Below are positions 58,003 through 64,000 of a DNA stretch of 64,000 nt, piece by piece. The notes under the pieces are model-generated. The model had not been told where the DNA came from. It saw nothing but the letters and a program-made list of their open reading frames with translations, and did not search any database. This DNA comes from Ciona intestinalis (lineage: Eukaryota; Chordata; Ascidiacea; Phlebobranchia; Cionidae). Positions within the stretch are counted from its first letter, which is position 1, and every line of letters starts with the position of its first letter. A program made the translations under genes and the position numbers. Where the stretch lies: the NCBI RefSeq assembly GCF_000224145.3, contig NC_020168.2, positions 3,128,554 to 3,192,553 of the forward strand. The letters are read 5' to 3'.

Positions 58003-61000
58003 ATGCTGGGTCTGTTATTGTTTGTTTTGTCGGTTGTCGTTCCAGTCTCCAACACACAAAGTACAGGTAAGAGGGTTAAATAGAAATAGCGTCGCAATGT
58101 CTATCAGTTTACATATATTTGAAATAGTGACCATTAGTTTAGTTTAGCGGGCACGCTGTGTAAAACAGAACATATGCGTGTTATAAAAACTGTAGTTTCC
58201 CGTGCACGCAAAAGCATAAAGCTCGTTACACATTCATTCATAATAGTTGTTAGGTCGGTTGTATAAATAAAGAATAAGTACAAAGCTCGCAATAATTTCA
58301 TTTTATAATAGATTATTGCGATATACTTCCGTATATAATTGAAATCAATGTTATATAGTAGGACGGGGTAATATAGAACACCTTTAGTACATTATATCCA
58401 AATATCCTGATCGTGTATTAAAAAATTAACAACGGTCTATGGGGGTCGTGCGGGTATAGTTTCATAACTCCTTGTTCTTTGCTTACTACCAAATGGGACA
58501 AGAAAATAGAGTTAGAAGGTGTCCCATCTCCCCCCACCCTATATGACCTTATATAGGCTTAAACAAAAAATCACAAATAAAAAGCTTTATATAAACATAT
58601 ACGCAGCATGTGCTGGCACAACGTTACCTACTGGAGAATTGACGCCTGCCAATTTGTTTACTTTTACTGATATGCGAGTCGCATGCTCTGCGAGTGGAAT
58701 AACAGTTCGGTAAGTATTTATACTTATATAAAAATCAACTGCAATACAACACATGGTCAAATATAGTACATAGAATAATGTGGCATTTAAATTATATTGT
58801 TATACAGTATATTAACCTTTAATTTACAAACTCGGTCTCTTAATAAAAAATCAATGAGCTGAGGAAGTTAGTTTATAGTTCAAAAAGTAGAAATAAAAGA
58901 GTTTAGCGTTCGAGGCTTGACGCTGCTACCATTGTAAGCGCATTTGTCCGCCTAAAATCACAACACGAAAAACTGCTCTAACCAAGTGGTTCCTTTCGGT
59001 TTCTGAATAAAGTACTGACGCTGTCCCACCAGCACGCGTTAAGATAGGACACATTTTCATTCTATTATCTAATCTCATTTGGTTGTAAACAAACAACATT
59101 TGAACAATTATAAAACCGTATTCTCACGAATCTCATAGACCGTTGTTAATTGTTCAAAACACGATCAGGATACTTGGGTATTATTTGCTAAAGGTGTCCC
59201 ATCTTACCCCACAGTACTGTATAGTGGCGTTTATCACTCATTTTTACTGCAACAAAATACTTATTTAAATTTTGAAAAAACTTCGAGCTCTAAAATTTCT
59301 GGTCCATAGTTTAAAAATATAGCGATTTTTAATTAATGTATATTTCAGACTCAAGAACTGTCCGCTTGAGGCTCTCGGTCATAATGCAACGAAAACTTTG
59401 GCGGTTGCCAACTCGGACATACCAACTGTCGTTGCAAGCAGTATTGCTGAAAACTGTAAACCTGTGTTAGGTGCAAGTACCGTCTACGCTGGACTGGACG
59501 CGATTTTTACAATCAATATATCGGACTGCAACCCCATTACCACGGTGGGTATGATTTAACTATAACTGTCGTTATTGTAGGTGCTAAACATTATTTATCT
59601 GGTGAGTTTCAATAAAAATATGACTGTCCATATTTATAAAAACAATTTTTCGTCTCAAAATCATTTTCTTTTAAAACGATCATTTTAACTTCTAAAATCA
59701 CTGAAGCTAGTTTTAGATTTTTAACTGTTGGGGAAAAGAAAACAATATTATAAATACAGTTTGGGTGGGGACACATTTTCATTCTATTTTCTCGTGCCAT
59801 TTGGTAGTAAACAGAGAGCATTTAAAGAGTTATAAAACTATATTCTTACGACTCTTATAGACCGTTGTTAATTGTTTAAAACACGATTAGGATATTTGAA
59901 TAATATGTGCTTGGGTGGAGGAGGAAAGTAAAGAGGAAAGAGAATAAGAATACAATTTTATAATTCTTTAAATGTTCTTTATTTACTTCTAAATGGGACG
60001 ATAAAATAGAATGAGAAGGTGTCCCATCATCTTTACCGACTCTACTATATAGACTTAAGCAATGTCTTAACTGCATTTAAAGATAAACACGACACACCAA
60101 ATCTACAACTACGCAGTACGGAACTATCTGAACCCAGACGTCGAGAGTTTCGGTCGTGCATTTGACATAAACTTTGAATTCAGTTGCATATATGTACTTA
60201 ATATTCGAGTATCGTTGGGTCTTGGAGCTGGTGCACAAATATCAACGTAAGTATATGTTTGGTATACGCGAATATACTAACTTTGTTTTAAACGCTATAA
60301 ATTATCTTTCAAAATCGAATTATAGGACCAGTACTGTGAGGTAAGATGGATACTGGTATTTGGTAACACCTTTATTATTCCATATTACCTAATCGTGTTT
60401 TTATCAGTTACACCAAATGTTCCTTTATTTTATGTGCTAACGGTATTGATCTAACCTCACAGTACTATAGGGTGGGGAAAGATGGGACACCTTTTCATTC
60501 TATTTTTTCGTCCCATTTGGTAGTAAACAGAGAAAACTCAAAGGAATATAGGTAAACCGTACCCTTATGACTCCTATAGACCCCCGCTAGTTGTTTAAAA
60601 CTTGATCAGGATATTTGGATATTATGTGCTAAAGGTGTCCCGTCTTCCCCACCCTGCTTTATATAACAACGCGCAACCAAATAAGTGACATGTATTGTGT
60701 ATAGGCATTTGTACAATTTATTAGTAAACGTGGTATAGTTATAATCTAAAACAAAATTCATCTCACTTAAACTTTAAGTTCCCGTTCACTGTCCCTGTCA
60801 TCAATCACCGCTGAGTTAGATGTGGCGATGGGTCTTTTCTCCGATGCTGGTTTCTCCAACCCAGTGTCTACCAATCTACCACTCACTGTACCAACTTCTA
60901 TATACGTTGGTGCCACACTGACCGACGCCGGTGCAACTTATTTGGTTCTGCAGGTGAAATATAAATCATTAACGTATGGTTTTTATATTAGTATATCAGA

Positions 61001-63817
61001 AGAATATAGCGTAGTATTGGTATATATCAATTTGACGCCATTACCCAGAAGTCAGCGCCCACCCCTGAAAAAGCAGACTTAATAAAACTCTTATGTTATA
61101 TATAACTTCGAATGATATCACGTTTGTGGATTCAAAAGCGACATTAAATCTGGCTTTAAATTCCGCATTAGGTGACGGTGCAATGACAGTCGTTATAACA
61201 GAGGTATTATGTTTCATACACCTAGTTCCCGCTTTCAAGCTATCCCGTATGCATTTTTTTGAGGAGGGTTTTTTAAATAGTTAATACTTTAACTAACCCA
61301 TTAGTTACTACGGAGCAAAGTGTTTGCTTGGGGAAACAAAACCATAGCAATTTTGTACAAATAAACTTTCTAAAAATGATTTTCTATATACTATGTCTCA
61401 ATAGGCAACAGTATGCTGGGCGACTCCATCTACAGATCCATACGATTCGTCACAATACCCTATACTTGACTCTGGGTAAGTCATATACCTAAAATATAAC
61501 GAAAGAATTAAGCTATGGCCTACTATAATATAGTAGGCCGTGATTAAACCTAGTAATTTGTGCATATTTTCCAAAATTGTTTAACCGATTTTGGCATAAG
61601 AACCTTGATTCTATCGAGATTATTCTAAATTCTGTCAGAAAAGCGGAGAACTTTACAGTCCAAATTTTGTTTAAAATATGGCGTTTAAAAATCGTATTTA
61701 AGGCTTTACACAAAACCGCCTCAAAACTTTGGCTGCATTCCTTTCAGTTGAAAAAAATTTGCCACCCACCAGAACCATAGAGTAAATCCGTGTGTTGTAG
61801 CCTTCTCTGACTGCAATATCATAGAGTAGGGTAGGGGAAGATGGGACACCTTTTCATCCTATTTTTTCGTTCCATTTGGTAGTAAACAAAGAACATTCAA
61901 AGGATTATACAACCGTATTCTCACGACTCCCACAAACCGTTGTTAATTGTTTAAAACACGATCCGGATATTTGGATATTATGTGCTAAAGGTGTCCCATC
62001 TTCTCCCACAGTACTATATATCAATCAGGCCGAAACATCCCTTTTCTTATTTCTATCACCCCTGCTTATGTAGACCCCAAAATGAACAAGAACATCTTTA
62101 AGTTAAAACCGTTGTATATCAAAATTAATTGGAAATGGACTACCCCTGGCCTCTAAGTATAGGCTATCATGTCTCGTTGAATGCTTCGCGGTAGGACTTC
62201 ACTAAACATAAAATATATAGTGCTGTGGGGGAAAATGGGACACCTTTAGCACATAATATCCCAATATCCTGATCGTGTTTTAAACAATTAACAGCGGTTT
62301 ATGGAAATCGTGAGGATACGGTTTTATAATTCTTTGAATGCTCTTTGTTTACACTATCAAATGAGACAAGAAAACAAAAAGTTGTCCCATCTCCCTCACC
62401 CTACTATAGCTATTAAATATATAATTAATGACTATACATCTTTAGAACGTACCTGTTAATGTAAAATATCCAATCGGTAACTTTCTGTATAACACTACTC
62501 AGGTGTCCATACGTTGACCCAGCGAACCCAAATGCCATTGAATTGTACGAAAACTATTATTCGTCCCAAGCTAAGTTCTCGTTTAAATCTTTCCTGTGGT
62601 CAGGTCTCCCTGCTATGAGCCAAGTTATTTACGTTCACTGTCGTATCGCTGTATGCGACACTGTTCTTAGCAACACATGCAAAACTAAGGTAAGACGTTT
62701 TACTGTATTTCTTTTACAAAACATCGTCGTAAACTCAATTTAACATTATTTTAAAAGCAGTTTTCTATGATAAGGCATAATGCCAAGGTCTGTACATTCG
62801 CAATACCACCAAACTGAACTTAAAAGGCTTGTTTATAAAACGATAAAGCGTATACTTGCAATGGCGAGCTATTCTAAAGTACGAGTGCGCGGTGTCAAGT
62901 AACGCACTGGCTGCAATGGCGAATTTACAAGCGGCAGAAGCAGCCTCCAGCAGAACACGAGACATGCATGGCTACAGCGCGAGCACAGCAACCATCATTA
63001 CCAATTATCTCGAATACCAATAAAGCAAGAACGGACAAAACATACAAATTGAAAAAGACTGAAAAAAATAACACATTTAAGTTTTAAAAAAAAATAATTA
63101 TACAACGGCTCAGTAGTGTTCAGATGTGGCTATTTTCTTGCAGAACGTAATGTTATTCCACTTTATATCAGTAATATCACTGTTTTTTTGTAGAACTGCT
63201 TTGGAACAGCTGAAATATCGGGTAGAAAAAGGCGAAGATCGGGTACGGGTATTTCCCCACACGTCATATCACTTGGTCCAATATCAATCGACGGTTCAAG
63301 AACGGCTTGTGCTCGCGTAAGAGTGTCAACTATCTTTCTTTTGCTGAATGCATAATTTGCCTGCTTAGATTTTACATACAAACTGTTGTACAGCTTTTCC
63401 ATTCAAACACAATTTACCCACCAGAATGTAATAGAATGTGTCTGTACGGGGGTCGTAGATAAAGTACAGCGAAAATCTGTTACTCTTTGGTAGCTGTTAT
63501 ACGTATACATCCAAAGAGGCCTCGTCAGGGAATGGCATCACATATTATTTAATTGACGAGTTTCCTAGTTTTGTTGTAGTTGCTAATCTGTGGTGTTTTA
63601 TACATATTTAAAAGCGAATGGCCACAGCAGACAAAATGCAGAGCTAGCCCACAAAAGCCCACAAAAAAAACATGTTAACTTCATGAATTCTTAAGACCAC
63701 GTACACGACAGGCGAATGGAGGATGTAAACATCTTTGTAGCGTTGATATATTCGGGACAAGAACATGCTCGTGTCGGGCAGGATATTACCTTGGTATTGA
63801 TGGGATGTCGTGTGAAC
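58003..63817 (+). CDS. secreted zona pellucida (ZP) domain protein with furin site and EGF module, 3' end beyond window
   Basis: ZP domains polymerise extracellular coats. Exons: 58003-58066, 58607-58709, 59349-59544, 60083-60246, 60779-60953, 61405-61475, 62503-62689, 63194-63316, 63712-63817; phases all agree. Exon 1 gives a signal peptide (MLGLLLFVLSVVVPVSNTQS). ZP-N: MRVACSASGITVRLKNCPLE to FDINFEFSCIY. ZP-C: DVAMGLFSDAGF, SIYVGATL, VCWATPS, GCPYVDP, FSFKSFLW, VIYVHCRIAVC. A furin-type site RKRRRS is at residues 331-336, in the usual place after the ZP module. The last visible exon encodes a six-cysteine EGF-like domain (ANGGCKHLCSVDIFG, then TCSCRAGYYLG), and its phase-1 donor shows that more exons follow. 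Ascidian vitelline-coat proteins combine ZP and EGF modules, so an egg-coat role is a fair inference. Confidence 0.93.
58352..58546. mobile_element. palindromic MITE in ZP intron 1
   Basis: Ends TATAGTAGGACGGGGTAATA and GTCCCATCTCCCCCCACCCT. Confidence 0.8.
59030..59223. mobile_element. palindromic MITE in ZP intron 2
   Basis: Interior CTCATTTGGTTGTAAACAAA; right end GTCCCATCTTACCCCACAGT. The left end is degenerate. Confidence 0.7.
59764..60055. mobile_element. two MITE copies fused in ZP intron 3
   Basis: The first half reads GGGTGGGGACACATTTTCAT to TTGTTTAAAACACGATTAGG. Then a second, reversed half runs from TTATAATTCTTTAAATGTTC to GGTGTCCCATCATCTTTACC. Confidence 0.7.
60328..60665. mobile_element. 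two adjacent MITEs in ZP intron 4
   Basis: A short, diverged copy (ACTGTGAGGTAAGATGGATA to TCTAACCTCACAGTACTATA) is directly followed by a standard copy (GGGTGGGGAAAGATGGGACA to GTCCCGTCTTCCCCACCCTG). Confidence 0.75.
61824..62024. mobile_element. palindromic MITE in ZP intron 6
   Basis: Ends GAGTAGGGTAGGGGAAGATG and GTCCCATCTTCTCCCACAGT; interior CCATTTGGTAGTAAACAAAG. Confidence 0.8.
62217..62408. mobile_element. palindromic MITE in ZP intron 6
   Basis: Ends TATAGTGCTGTGGGGGAAAA and TGTCCCATCTCCCTCACCCT. It is the second copy in the same intron. Confidence 0.8.
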
Positions 63818-64000
63818 GTAAGTCATTTATCAATATTATTTACTTTAAACCTGCATTATAACACGTGTTGTCTGTAATACACATAGGGACGAATTTATAA
63901 GACCGATTTGTTTGAATTGTTTATACGGAAATAAAAATTTACTTTTTACTAAATTTATTCTGATTTAAAGTGTCTCGTAAACCAACTATATGTTTAACCT

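Overview
The window looks like a tunicate nuclear genome, most probably Ciona (C. intestinalis/robusta type). It is AT-rich, with many short coding exons split by GT-AG introns of a few hundred bases. The proteins are chordate-like, and introns and spacers are full of short tRNA-derived SINEs and a palindromic MITE (TIR about TATAGTAGGGTGGGGGAAGATGGGACACC). There are no bacterial operons, phage genes, CRISPR arrays or rRNA genes. Genus is inferred from gene and repeat style, not from a database search.

Layout. (1) 125-28499, minus: the N-terminal and middle HEAT-repeat part of PRKDC (DNA-PKcs), 47 complete exons plus one running into a 500-N gap. Every splice phase I could check agrees; the FAT and kinase exons lie beyond the left edge. 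(2) 29296-30330, minus: WDR45 (WIPI4), an autophagy PROPPIN, with an intronless 344-codon ORF. (3) 32440-37300, minus: EXOSC10 (Rrp6), the nuclear exosome 3'-5' exonuclease. Its second half of the catalytic domain plus HRDC appears twice around a 50-N gap. The N-terminal PMC2NT exons were not found and the C-terminus is unresolved. (4) 37301-40728: gene-poor, repeat-rich spacer. (5) 40729-48722, minus: a complete 13-exon ALDH1/ALDH2-family dehydrogenase (495 aa). (6) 50232-55997, plus: a complete 12-exon 4CL/luciferase-like acyl-CoA synthetase (525 aa) ending in the peroxisomal signal SKL, head to head with the ALDH. (7) 58003-63817 and beyond, plus: a secreted ZP-domain protein with signal peptide, furin site and a following EGF-like module, continuing past the right edge.

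The genes do not form one pathway: DNA double-strand-break repair, autophagy, RNA decay, aldehyde oxidation, acyl-CoA activation and an egg-coat-type extracellular protein. The only plausible functional pair is the divergent ALDH/acyl-CoA synthetase, because ALDH makes carboxylic acids and the synthetase activates carboxylic acids.

No wholly new system was found. The most interesting signals are the EXOSC10 exon-pair duplication, whose exons differ far more than its introns and almost always by amino-acid change; the peroxisomal luciferase-like enzyme; the EGF module behind the furin site of the ZP protein; a 407-bp Harbinger-type MITE inserted cleanly inside a SINE; and the cluster of MITEs in and beside the ZP gene. 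Both 50-N gaps are flanked by duplicated sequence, so some apparent duplications may be unmerged haplotypes.
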